64,000 nucleotides of DNA from Heloderma charlesbogerti (Eukaryota; Chordata; Lepidosauria; Squamata; Helodermatidae), in the NCBI GenBank assembly GCA_026122225.1, contig JANEZZ010001866.1, positions 1,798,001-1,862,000 on the forward strand. Reading direction: 5' to 3'. A program made the translations under genes and the position numbers. This document shows, in pieces, positions 48,150 to 57,120 of the stretch (position 1 is the stretch's first letter; each line of letters begins with the position of its first letter). The notes below the pieces were generated by a model that saw only the letters and a program-made list of their open reading frames with translations, made no database searches and was not told the origin of the DNA.

Positions 48150-48412
48150 CAATGGGTGGAAATTTCAAGGAAGCAGATTTTGGCTAAATGTTAGAGCAAA
48201 CTTCCTAACAATGAGAGCTGTTCAGTGGTGGAACAGACTCTGCCTTGGGAGGTGGTGGGTGCTCCTTCACTGGAGGTATTTAAGCAAAGGCAGGATGGTC
48301 AACAGTCAGGGAAACTATAGCTGCACCCTGCAGTGTAGAGCCTGCATGGAGAAGGGGTTGGACCATATGATCTCTGAGTTCCCTTCCAACTCTATGATTC
48401 CATGATAAATTT
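48150..48412 (+). repeat. Diverged CR1 3' end
   Basis: The phrases atgttagagcaaacttcct and ggtggaacagactctgcctt, with gggaggtggtgggtgctcc, match the C-terminus of CR1 ORF2. The copy ends in ccttccaactctatgattcc. It belongs to an older subfamily than the full-length copy. Confidence 0.75.
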
Positions 48413-48664
48413 GGGTCTCGACACTTACTCTTGCTGGATAGTACTGCTTCAAACTGCAGGGGTTGTTGAGATATTGGGGTTCTGGAGACAAGATGTTAGC
48501 TGACCCTGAAAACAGGCAGTCTGAGAGTAGCTCAGGGTAGCTTAGACACCAGGCCAGAGTGAGTGGTTTTATAGGACCAAATGGGGCCTGATAGGTCTGT
48601 TAGGCCACCCGACTGAATAACTCACTGCATGTCTCTGGAGAACTTAGAGAAGCATGCATTTCGA

Positions 48665-48762
48665 CGGATGACTGGATTTCGGTTCGTGTATTGGTTCAAA
48701 AGTGCAAGATTCCGTAAGTTCACATTAAAATGCAAACCAAATGGATTTCTCCCCATTCCTAT
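48665..48762 (+). repeat. Right end of a TTAGGA-ended element
   Basis: gattccgtaagttcacatta and ggatttctccccattcct parallel the right end at 14660-14714 (taagttcgtattaaaatgtg). The left part is missing. Confidence 0.6.
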
Positions 48763-49067
48763 TGCTGGCAGCCCCCAAGCGGAGACATTCTTCACCTGTC
48801 CGCTCCCCACCTTACAGACTGATGCATGTCCTGTCCCAGGCTAGAACCCCACAGGGGTGCTGTCTCAACTGAGCAGCAGGGTGGGAGTTCAGGACCCTGG
48901 TCAGCTCCCTGTGGCATGGCCACCAGAGGCTGGACGCAAGGCATGAGAGCCGGAGCTCAAGGTGTTGTCCCAGCAACTTCCTGGAGCCAACAGTGGGCTT
49001 CAGTAATGCCTCTAGCTCTGTCTCCTTTGAGGGAAGCCTTTTTGTTTAAAGGGGCTGTGCACTATTT

Positions 49068-49180
49068 CAGCCTTTCTCAAAAGTTCACGCCTTCCAGATG
49101 TGTTGGACTGCAACTCCCATCATTCCCAGCATGCACAGCCAGTGGGTATGATGGGAATTGCAGTCCAATGGGGGGGCTGT
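49068..49180. repeat. Foldback element copy 15
   Basis: cagatgtgttggactgcaac pairs with gggaattgcagtccaatggg; the outer right arm is replaced where the CR1 fragment at 49198 begins. Confidence 0.7.
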
Positions 49181-49197
49181 CTTAGGTGTTGGCTCTG

Positions 49198-49435
49198 GAA
49201 GTACTTGAAAGGCTGTCACAGAGAGGAAGGCCAGGATCTTTTCTCAGTCATCCTAGAGTGCAGGACACGAAATAATGGGCCCAAGTTACAGGAAGCCAGT
49301 TTCCAGCTGAACATCAGGAGAAACTTCCTGACTGTTGGAGCAATACGACAATGGAACCCATTCCCTAGGGAGGTGGTGGGCTCTCCCACACTGGAGGCAT
49401 TCAAGACAAGGGTGTACAGCCATCTGTCAGTGCTG
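49198..49435 (+). repeat. CR1 ORF2 3' fragment, truncated at both ends
   Basis: Matches CR1 from gtacttgaaaggctgtcaca to cagccatctgtcag, so it covers the last ~80 codons of ORF2 and stops before the 3' tail. The loss of the tail means later rearrangement, because a new CR1 insertion keeps its 3' end. It abuts a foldback copy at 49068-49180. Confidence 0.85.
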
Positions 49436-49666
49436 TCTGCTTGGGACCCTCTCCTGTGGAAGCTTCCACAGGTTTTCCAGGGCTCTTACCCAGTGGGGCT
49501 CTGGAGCCAGCACAGCCTGCTGAATCTTCACCCCTACCCCTTTGAGAGAACCCCACAGGTCCCTTGCATGGCTGTAGGGGGCGGGATTGTTCCAAATCCA
49601 TGCCATCCAAGTGAGCCACAGGGGAGAAAATCTGAAGGGTCTCTAAGTAAGACTTGTGTGTACATC

Positions 49667-49982
49667 AGGGTCGGATGTCAGAGAAATCTGCAACAATTCA
49701 GATGAGTTCAGATTTCTGTGAAAGTAACCGGCAGATTCCACAGCAGACTGGCTTTTTCAGAGTCAAGTGGATTCTCTGGACTTGTGGACTGTTGTTGTTT
49801 TTTTACCTGGGGGGGGTGTTCATGCAAATTTGCAATTGCAGGAATGCTTATTGGTACAGGTGTGCATTAGCACTAATTCACATTATCACAAGTGCACAGT
49901 TGCGCTACTGCATATTAATGTCAATGCACACTCGTGCTAATGTGCACTTGCACAATTGGAACAAAATCCTCGCACATCCCTA
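49667..49982 (+). mobile_element. Non-autonomous TIR element, AGGGATGT family, copy 2
   Basis: Left end ggatgtcagagaaatctgca and right end cctcgcacatccctaa. Inside, gtgcattagcactaattcac matches copy 1 inverted. Length about 316 bp, like copy 1 (about 313), which supports a defined unit. Confidence 0.72.
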
Positions 49983-50469
49983 AAAAAAATTGATTCCATC
50001 CATGAGCAGATGACAGAATGAAATACGCTGGATAATGTGAGAAACACAGATGGAATGGGTTTAACGAAATCCGTACGTCCCTCATGTGCATTGCCTGAGT
50101 AACTACCTCCCATTACACTCATGTTCCCACACTGCTTAGACTCTGAGCTGCCCACATGGCAGGAGCAAAGTCCATTTTCTTTTGACAGGAGGAAGGAAAG
50201 GTCTTGGAGCAGACAGATTAATAGTCAGAGCAATCCCCATCCGATTGCTGAAAGGGCTGGACCTTGGCATGTACCATGCTTAAGTGCTCCAGTTTTCCTT
50301 GGCCCTTCTCTTTACGTTGCTACAGCAGCTGCATTGTGGCAGCAGGCGCAAGGAATCAGGTGGAGGGGACTCCAAGAGCAACGGGTGATGTGGGTGTCCT
50401 GAGATGTGATAGCAGCCCTGCCAGGGAACACACTGAACCAGTGACCATCTAGGACATTGGCTGCAGCAG

Positions 50470-50708
50470 GCAGTGGAGGATAAGGCCATGAATGGCTTCT
50501 AGTCCTGATGGCTATATATGACCTCCAGTACTGGAGGCAGTATGCCTTTGTAGAGCAGGTGCTGGGAGCACGAGCAGGAAAGCGCTGTTGCACTCCTGTC
50601 CTACTTGTGGGCTTCTCATTGGGGCAGCTGGTTGGCCACTGTGTGAACAGAATGCTGGACTAGATGGACCTTTGGTCTGATCCAGCATCAGAGCTCTTCT
50701 TATGCTCT
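50470..50708 (+). repeat. CR1-like LINE 3' end (family of 53140)
   Basis: ggataaggccatgaatggct, ctccagtactggaggcagta, ggttggccactgtgtgaaca and the end gctcttcttatgctctta follow in order. It is about 240 bp and well preserved. Confidence 0.75.
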
Positions 50709-51442
50709 TAGGCAGTACTGGGCAAAATGCAGATGGGTTAGTGCCAGGGTTCAGCCTTGCCCAGACTGAGAACCGGGGGTCTTCTCAGAGGAGGACCAGG
50801 GTGAGCAGGACCCCCCTGCAGACCCTTGCACTGCCAGTGACTTTGAGGAGCCTTCAGGTTCAATCCAGGACCAGAGGTCTAGACACCAGTTGTCTGGGTA
50901 CCCTGCTGGCACTCAGACCCATCACCCCCAGGGCCACAGGAGCAGAAGAGCTCTCACACCAGGTAGGAGCTTCGGGGCCACCAGCAAAGTGCCTGGCTAG
51001 CCACATGCCAGTACACTTAGGCGGAGGGGGAAGCTCATGTAAGCTCCTGGCAGGATCAGGACCAGGCTAAGGACCAGGAAGTGATGGAGCCTCCAACCAC
51101 CTACATAATCTCTCTGTGTAAAGTGAGCCTTTGCTGAAGCAACATCTCCCTTGAAGCTCCATAAGCATTCCCTGAACTGGAGAAATAGGCAGTTTGCTGC
51201 AGAATCAGGCTGCTGTAGCTCAGGGCATCCACAAGCTTGCTCCCCACCCCCTTTGGCATTCCCCCATTTGTACTTGGGAAAGGCATTCAAGAAGGCAGAC
51301 CCAAGATGGCCACACTCATGTTTTTGTATGTCAGTGTTCCAGTGGCAGTGAGGTCAAGGTGAAAGCAACCTACCTGGAGAAGCTGTTTCAGAACTGCCAA
51401 GGCTAAACCTGGAAGGTGGAGTTTTTTTTCTTCCAAGAGATA

Positions 51443-51522
51443 AAGGCTGTAGCTCAGTGGTAGGGTGCGTGCTCTGCATGCATAAGGTCCCAGGTTCAAT
51501 CCCCACTTTAAAGGATCTCACG
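51443..51522 (+). repeat. tRNA-like SINE head
   Basis: ctgtagctcagtggtagggt and ggtcccaggttcaatcccca give clear A and B boxes within 73 bases. It has no 3' acceptor match, no CCA end and no visible terminator, so I treat it as a solo SINE head rather than a working tRNA gene. Confidence 0.65.
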
Positions 51523-51616
51523 TATTTTATTATTTATTAAATTTGTTAGATGCCTTTCTCAAAACAAAGACTCAAGGTGACTTGCAATACGATTAAAACT
51601 TTCAAAGCATTCACAC

Positions 51617-51852
51617 TGGGACTCGGTGTGGTCTCATGGTTAGAGTGCTGGACTGGAACTTGGGACAGGTTCTAGTCTCCACTCAGCCATGAAGCTTCCT
51701 GGGTGACTTTGGGCCAGTCACTGCCTCTCAGCCTAACCTACCTCACCAGGTTGTTGTGAGGATAAAATGGAGGTAAGGAGGATTGCGTAAGCTGCCTTGG
51801 GTTCCCTGCAAGAGGAAGAAAAGCAGGATATAAATAAGTAAATAAAATTCAA
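51617..51852 (+). mobile_element. tRNA-head CORE-type SINE, full length
   Basis: Opens with ctcatggttagagtgctgg (A-box region) and caggttctagtctcc (B box). It goes through gggtgactttgggccagtca and gttgttgtgaggataaaatg, and ends caggatataaataagtaaat. It is the same family as the minus-strand copy at 6545. Confidence 0.82.
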
Positions 51853-52094
51853 TTCAGCTACAGTAGTGATCCATTGAAATACCACCACCCCATAAAACAG
51901 CTACAACATCAGCAACAACCTTAAACAATTTGACTGATGCATTAAATATCCCATCAGATGTTTGGGATGTCTTCACCTGGTGCTGAAAAGATGACAATGT
52001 TGGTGCCATCCAGGCCTCGCTGGGGAGAACATTCCATAATCAGGGGGCCCCCACTGAGAAGGCCTTCTCCCTTGGTGCCTTCCTATGAAACTGG
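51853..52094 (-). repeat. LINE-derived interspersed repeat (L2-like?)
   Basis: gcctcgctggggagaacatt and actgagaaggccttctccc are phrases of a common squamate interspersed repeat whose companion segment (gggctttacgggtcaaaaac) is at 26245. Family unknown to me. Confidence 0.45.
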
Positions 52095-52272
52095 TTATAT
52101 TTAGTCAGACCCTTGGTCTGTCTAACCCAGTATTGTTGACACAGTTTGGCAGCAGTGGTTCTCCAGGTTTCACACAGGATTCTTTCTTAGCCCTACCAGA
52201 AAACATGGGGGATTGAACCTCGGACCTTCTGCATACAAAGCCGGTGCTCTACCTACTGAGCTACAGGACCTC
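52095..52272 (-). mobile_element. tRNA-derived SINE (second family), nearly full length
   Basis: Read on the minus strand: tgtagctcagtaggtagagc, then ccgaggttcaatcccccat, a diverged centre, and the tail phrase gacagaccaagggtctgact. It directly abuts LINE-like sequence to the left. Confidence 0.75.
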
Positions 52273-52379
52273 TCTAGAGGACCCCAACCCTAGAGTAGGC
52301 AATGCTGGACTAGATGGACTCAGAGCCTGAATCCACACTAAGGCAGCGTACCATGTTCCTAAGACTAGGACCCCTCTTT

Positions 52380-53050
52380 CCAAAGACATCACATGGAATC
52401 TTGGTTGCTCATCATTTAAACCCCTCCTAATATGTATTTAGTATTTATGCCCCATTATCACCAATCAATATAACAGTTATTACTTAATGGGCTTAAAAAT
52501 TGTAATTCTAGTGTTTCTCCAGATCTGTGCATAACATCGCAGCTAATTGCTGCAGAACTTATTTGGGGATCTTAATGAAAATGCAAATGTGGAGGCATTA
52601 ATCAAACCATTATTTCTTAACCACGAGACAAGCAACGCTCAACCTAATTAAGAAATAAACAAAGTTAATCAGGGAGCCAACAACATCGGTTAATCGTACG
52701 TATGTGGCGTGAAAAGAAATATTACACGGTGATTTATTAAAGAGAGCCCCCCGCCCCAATCTGTTATGTCACTGTAACTCTTAATCATGCGACGATGAAG
52801 ATTCAAGGGAGCAAAACGCTCAACTCATTTTTGTTCTTAATAAGAAATTTCTTCTCTTTGAAGGTCTAGTGGGCACCAGAGAACCTAAGAGAAAAAGGAA
52901 AACAATAAATAACATTGCACAGGGAAAAGTCACAGAAATAATCACAGCAATGTACAGGGATAAGCCTGGATTGCAGGAATGCATCGCATCTAACTCAAGG
53001 GCCCACCTAAACCCAATGCACTGTGGGATTTAATTTGCGGAGGCCGGAAG
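52380..53050. promoter_or_regulatory. Candidate conserved non-coding element (enhancer-like)
   Basis: A 0.67 kb AT-rich block without any of the window's repeat families. It is dense in homeodomain-type cores: attacttaatgggctt, gctaattgctgcagaa, caacctaattaagaaa, and aaagttaatcagggag. It also has octamer-like atgaaaatgcaaatgtgg. No open frame. It is flanked by SINE (52272) and LINE (53140), which makes the repeat-free gap conspicuous. Regulatory role is inferred from composition only. Confidence 0.5.
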
Positions 53051-53139
53051 CATATGCAGTCTTGGCAATGCATGCCAAGTCATACCTCAGAATTACATAT
53101 TCTACTTTTCTGCCCTCAGACACAGTTCAAGACCCAGTG

Positions 53140-53940
53140 GTTTAGCTTAGGGAGGGGAAGGCGAGTTAAGGGAGACACGATGGAGATTTACACAGTGATG
53201 CCTGCTGTGGAGAAAGTGGCTACTAGAACCCTGCAGGGTCCTCCTGTGACGCTGATTGGTGGGAGAGTCCGGACAGATCGAAGGGAGGGCTTCCGCACAC
53301 AGCACATCGCTAAACTATGGAGTTCGCCACCACAAGATGCTGTGTTGGCTACTAACTAAAAAAAAAGGTAAAGGTGTCCCCAACCAGTCGTGTCCAACTC
53401 TAGGGTGCGGTGTTCATCCCTGTTTCTAAGCTGAAGAGCCAGCGCTGTCCGAAGATGCTTCCGTGGTCATGTGGCCGGCATGACTGAACACTGAGGTGCA
53501 CGGAACGCTGTTACCTTTCCCGCCGAGGCGGTACCTGTTTATCTACTTGCAATTTCTTGCTTTCAAACTGCTAGGTTGGCAGGAGCTGGGACTGAAGACG
53601 GGAACTCACTCCGTCACGTGGCACTCGGGTCTCGAACTGCTGTCCTGCCGACCTTCCGGTCTGCAGTTCAGCGTCTTAAACAGGAATTAGATGTACTCAT
53701 GCAGGATAAGGCTGTCAAGTGCTACTGGCCATGAGAGTTACGTATCGCCTCCAGTATCGGGGGCAGCAGGCCTCTCCGTACCAGCTGCTGGATAACATGA
53801 GCGAGAGGATGCCCTTGTGCCCAGGTCCTGCTTCTGGGCTTCCCAGTGGGGCATCTGGATGGCCACTGCGGAAACAAATGCTGGACGAGATGGGCTTTCG
53901 GTCTGATCCAGCAGGGCTCTTCTTATATTCTGGAGAGCAT
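53140..53940 (+). repeat. CR1-like LINE 3' remnant, interrupted by a SINE
   Basis: The left part (53140-53355) contains cacacagcacatcgctaaac and the phrase gttggctactaact. The right part (53690-53935) continues with gaattagatgtactcatgca, the family's tgctggataacatgagcg and its end gatccagcagggctcttctt. The Sauria-type SINE occupies the middle. The left part still reads like the C-terminus of a CR1-class RT protein. The exact family is not certain. Confidence 0.7.
53361..53689 (-). mobile_element. Sauria-type SINE (tRNA-like head, Bov-B-like tail)
   Basis: Read on the minus strand, it opens with a tRNA-like head in which gcagttcgagaccc resembles a pol III B box. A conserved central region follows with cagctcctgccaacctagca. 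The tail gagttggacacgactggtt is like the 3' end of Bov-B/RTE LINEs, and a short CCTTTA-type end and poly(T) come next. Sauria SINEs are known from lizards and snakes and use Bov-B machinery. It sits inside an older LINE fragment, so it is the later arrival. Confidence 0.82.
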
Positions 53941-53944
53941 TTTA

Positions 53945-55190
53945 TGATGTTGGAGCCTGCACATATCTGCACGCAACCCGTCAATGGAGCGCAAGTCTGC
54001 TGGGTGCAACGGAGTGCTGGAACTGGGCTTCAAGAAGGCACCAGGGCTTCTGCAAGCAGGCTGATGTTTCCAAGGAGGTACGTTTGCCTGGCATTCCCCA
54101 AACCAGCCTCAACTCCAGTTCCTTGGCCTGCAATATTAACAGAATAAGTTTCTATTTTTCTTTGCTGCCTAGAGACAGTTTTATCCTGAAAGGCAGCCTA
54201 AAAATGATTAAAATCTGGGCCCTGTCCCAAAAAGCTAGAGTGCTAAAGGTAAGTCAGTTTTCCTCACATTATTTGGGGATTTCTCTCGGGATAACTGATT
54301 GGTTGCATTTAGACAATCAAATCTTTGCTTAATGAACAGACTTCATGACCCAGTGCTGGACATCTTTGTTCCTGCTTCGCTCCTCCATTTGTGCAATTAA
54401 AGAAACAAATCTAGGAGCTGCAGTTGACCAGAGGCACTCTTAGTGGCCTGCAAGAGGAGCCAGGATCTGGATGCCAATTTTTGCCTCCCCAGACCTGAGC
54501 AATCCCATATCGACACACAAGAGTGGGGGGAGAGTCTCTGTGTGTGTATGTATGTGCGGCTGGTATGTGTGGCTTGTGTGTGTATGAATGTGTGGCCAAG
54601 TCTCTGGAATACCCCCTGGGAACAATGCCTCACTATTGAGGAAGGACCCCTTCCTCAGAGTGAAGCATTGTGGAAAGGTGGCCGTGGAGACTGCCTGTGC
54701 TACTGCAGCCTAGGTGGCCTTGCTCTGAGGAAGGAAGGACCCTCAGAGGAAGATTTCCTCAGAGCAAGGCATTGGACCTTGCTCTGCTTCCTGCTGAGAC
54801 AACATCTTCCTATGGTTCCCATAGGACAGAGCTCCAGCCAGCAAGGTGCACTCTGAGCTATCCATGCTCCTGTTGCAGCTGCCCTTTTCACAAGAGGGCT
54901 TCGGCCTTCAACTAGCTTGCTGTACCTAGCTAGCCTGGTGAACTTACCTTGATTGGACTCTACCTACCTAACACAACCTTGCCTGTCTTGACCTTGATTG
55001 TTCTACATGAACTGGATCTCCTTACTCAGGTCTGATCCTGTCAGATTTTAATTTTGTAAAACCATTTATTTTTGTAAAACTTTCTGAGTTAATCCAATTA
55101 CAAATGTCCCATTCTCTATTTTTTCTCAAAAATCTGGGTTGATGCCTGTGCTGAATTTCCACTTTCCAACTCACATGCAAATAGCCTAAG
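53945..55190. other. Unassigned intergenic DNA
   Basis: Two loosely similar GC-rich phrases with aaggaccccttcctcagagt at 54642 resemble 46680-46870 (cctcagagcaaggcc), so a further dispersed repeat probably exists here. Confidence 0.4.
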
Positions 55191-55191
55191 C

Positions 55192-55325
55192 CATCCCCCA
55201 ACCTGGTGTCCTCCAGATGTTTTGGGCTTCAACTCCCGTCAGCCCCAGCCAGCATGGATAATGTTCAGGAGTGCTGGGAGTTGTAGTCTAAAACATCTGG
55301 AGGACGCCAGGTTGGGAAATGCTGG
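55192..55325. repeat. Foldback element copy 16, both arms
   Basis: ccccaacctggtgtcctcca pairs with ggaggacgccaggttgggaa. It ends 75 bp before the full-length CR1. Confidence 0.85.
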
Positions 55326-55400
55326 CCTGTAATCGTTTTGAAACCCCAGTGAGCGAATCAGTCAGTCAAGCGCTGGGTGTCTTTAGATAGATATAATATC

Positions 55401-56071
55401 GTCTGTTTCCCGCCTCCCAGCTGAGCAGAGCAGAACAGAGCAAGCTGCTCCAGCTGGTCCAGGGACTACAGAAGCAGGCAAGCTCCCAGAGAGCGAGCGA
55501 ACAGGGGGAGCAAACAGGAGTTGGCCAGGGGAGTTGCAGTGGTTGAAGAGACAAAGGAGACAGCGGCTAAGAGGTAAGTGGGCTGCAGGAAGCCCAGGGG
55601 GCTGCCCTTTATCCTTCTGATTGGCTGTGAGCTCACCAGGTGCTTCTGAGAGCTCCAACTGAATTGAGGGGGTGTGGCCTGAGTACTCCCAGCAGCTGAC
55701 TGGGCGGGAAGCTTCAGTCTGTTTCCCGCCTCCCAGCTGAGCAGAGCAGAGCAGAGCAAGCTGCTCCAGCTGGTCCAGGGACTACAGAAGCAGGCAAGCT
55801 CCCAGAGAGAGAGCAAACAGGGGGAGCAAACAGGGGGAGCAAACAGGAGTTGGCCAGGGGAGTTCGGCAGGGGAGGTCAAGGGGGAGGCCCCTAACTTTT
55901 TTTAAAATTATTTTGATTTTTTATTTTAACTAACTTTTTTCCATTTATTTGTCTTGTAACACACACTTTCACACAAGTGGGACTCTGCTTTTAACCTCTA
56001 CTGAGTAGAGGAGCAGGCACAGGCTAGTCTAGAACAATCACAAAGCTAGACACAAAAAGGGAAAAGAGGCA
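55401..56071 (+). promoter_or_regulatory. CR1 5' region with 316-bp-period direct repeat
   Basis: The block starting gtctgtttcccgcctcccag at 55401 recurs at 55717 and the two agree for about 135-150 bp. The second has an extra gagcaaacagggg unit near 55818-55850. Between them are an inverted CCAAT box (ctgattggct, 55617) and a donor-like sequence (aagaggtaagtg, 55569). Because the element's left edge coincides with the start of a repeat unit, the repeats may be promoter monomers like those of mouse L1. The repetition is seen; the promoter role is inference. Confidence 0.6.
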
Positions 56072-57097
56072 ATGGAAGGACAAGACTCTCCAGTGGTGGT
56101 GACCTGCAAGGTGTGTGCAATGTTTGTTTTCTTGCCGGAGAACAACATGGCCTACACCTGCAACAAGTGCAAGTTGATCACGCTGCTGGAGGAAAAAGTA
56201 AATGGACTGGAGCGGCGACTGTCGACCCTCCGGGGAATAAGAGAACACGAAGAGTTCTTGGACAGAATGGGGGAACTACAGCAGCAAAGGGCAGACCAGA
56301 AGCTTGAAGAGCAACAGCAAGATGAGGCAGTGGGAAATGCTGAGGTGAAGAAAAATGGAATAGAGGATACTCCTTGGAAAAGGGTGACAGTTGGGAGAAG
56401 AAGAACTAGACGCCACTCTGCACCAGTGGAAGCAGTGGAGCTGTGGAACTGATTCCAGGTACTTGCGGATGAGACTGGAGGACAGCCTGCAGAGGAAGAA
56501 TCACAGGGGAACCTGCATGAGAGTAAGCAAGAGGCTGAAGGTCAGTCAAACAGAGGCCATGAAACCCAGGCCTACAAGAAGAAGAAGAGAAGAGTGGTAG
56601 TAGTGGGAGACTCCTTGCTGCGTGGGGTCGAGACCCAAGTATGTCGCGAAGACCCGTGGACTCGCCAGGTCTGTTGTCTCCCGGGAGGACGAATTAGAGA
56701 CGTGACTGAAACGTTGCCTGCACTCATAAAGCCCACTGACAGGTATCCCTTTCTTCTCATCCATGTGGGAACAAATGATACTGCCAACCGGAGCTACGAA
56801 GAGATCACGTCAGACTTTGAAGCTTTGGGAAGGAAACTCAAGAACTTTGGGGCCCAGATAGTTTTCTCATCCATCCTTCCAGTAGTTAGAAGAGGGATAG
56901 AAAGGGAACGAAAAATACTCTGGGTGAATGACTGGCTACGAAGGTGGTGCCGACGAGAGAGATTTGGATTCTGGGACCACGGGCTATACTTCCTGGAAGA
57001 TGGGCTGTTGGCTAGGGATGGGTTGCACCTCACAAAGGATGGGAAGAATGTGTTTGGCCACAGCATGAAGAACTTCATCAGGAGGGCTTTAAACTGA
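56072..57097 (+). pseudogene. CR1 ORF1 (zinc-finger-like and esterase domains), one in-frame stop
   Basis: ORF1 proteins bind LINE RNA and join the retrotransposition complex. This frame would encode 341 residues. Near the N-terminus a C-x2-C...C-x2-C pattern (Cys 12, 15, 30, 33) suggests a zinc-binding fold, followed by a leucine- and charge-rich, probably coiled stretch (about 34-75). From about residue 175 comes an SGNH/GDSL-type esterase domain typical of CR1 ORF1: VVVVGDSLLRG (Ser about 181), HVGTND (about 231-236) and DGLHLT (Asp about 316, His about 319). All three catalytic-type residues are present. A TGA at codon 127 (56450-56452) breaks the frame between the two halves and the same frame continues after it. 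TGA here could be a decayed CGA (CpG) codon. The start ATG has a purine at -3. Confidence 0.9.
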
Positions 57098-57120
57098 ATC
57101 CTACGGGGAAGGGAGGTGTA

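Noticed and set aside
51443..51520. tRNA gene
   Set aside because: Good boxes but no pairable acceptor ends and no clear T-run terminator; best read as a SINE head.
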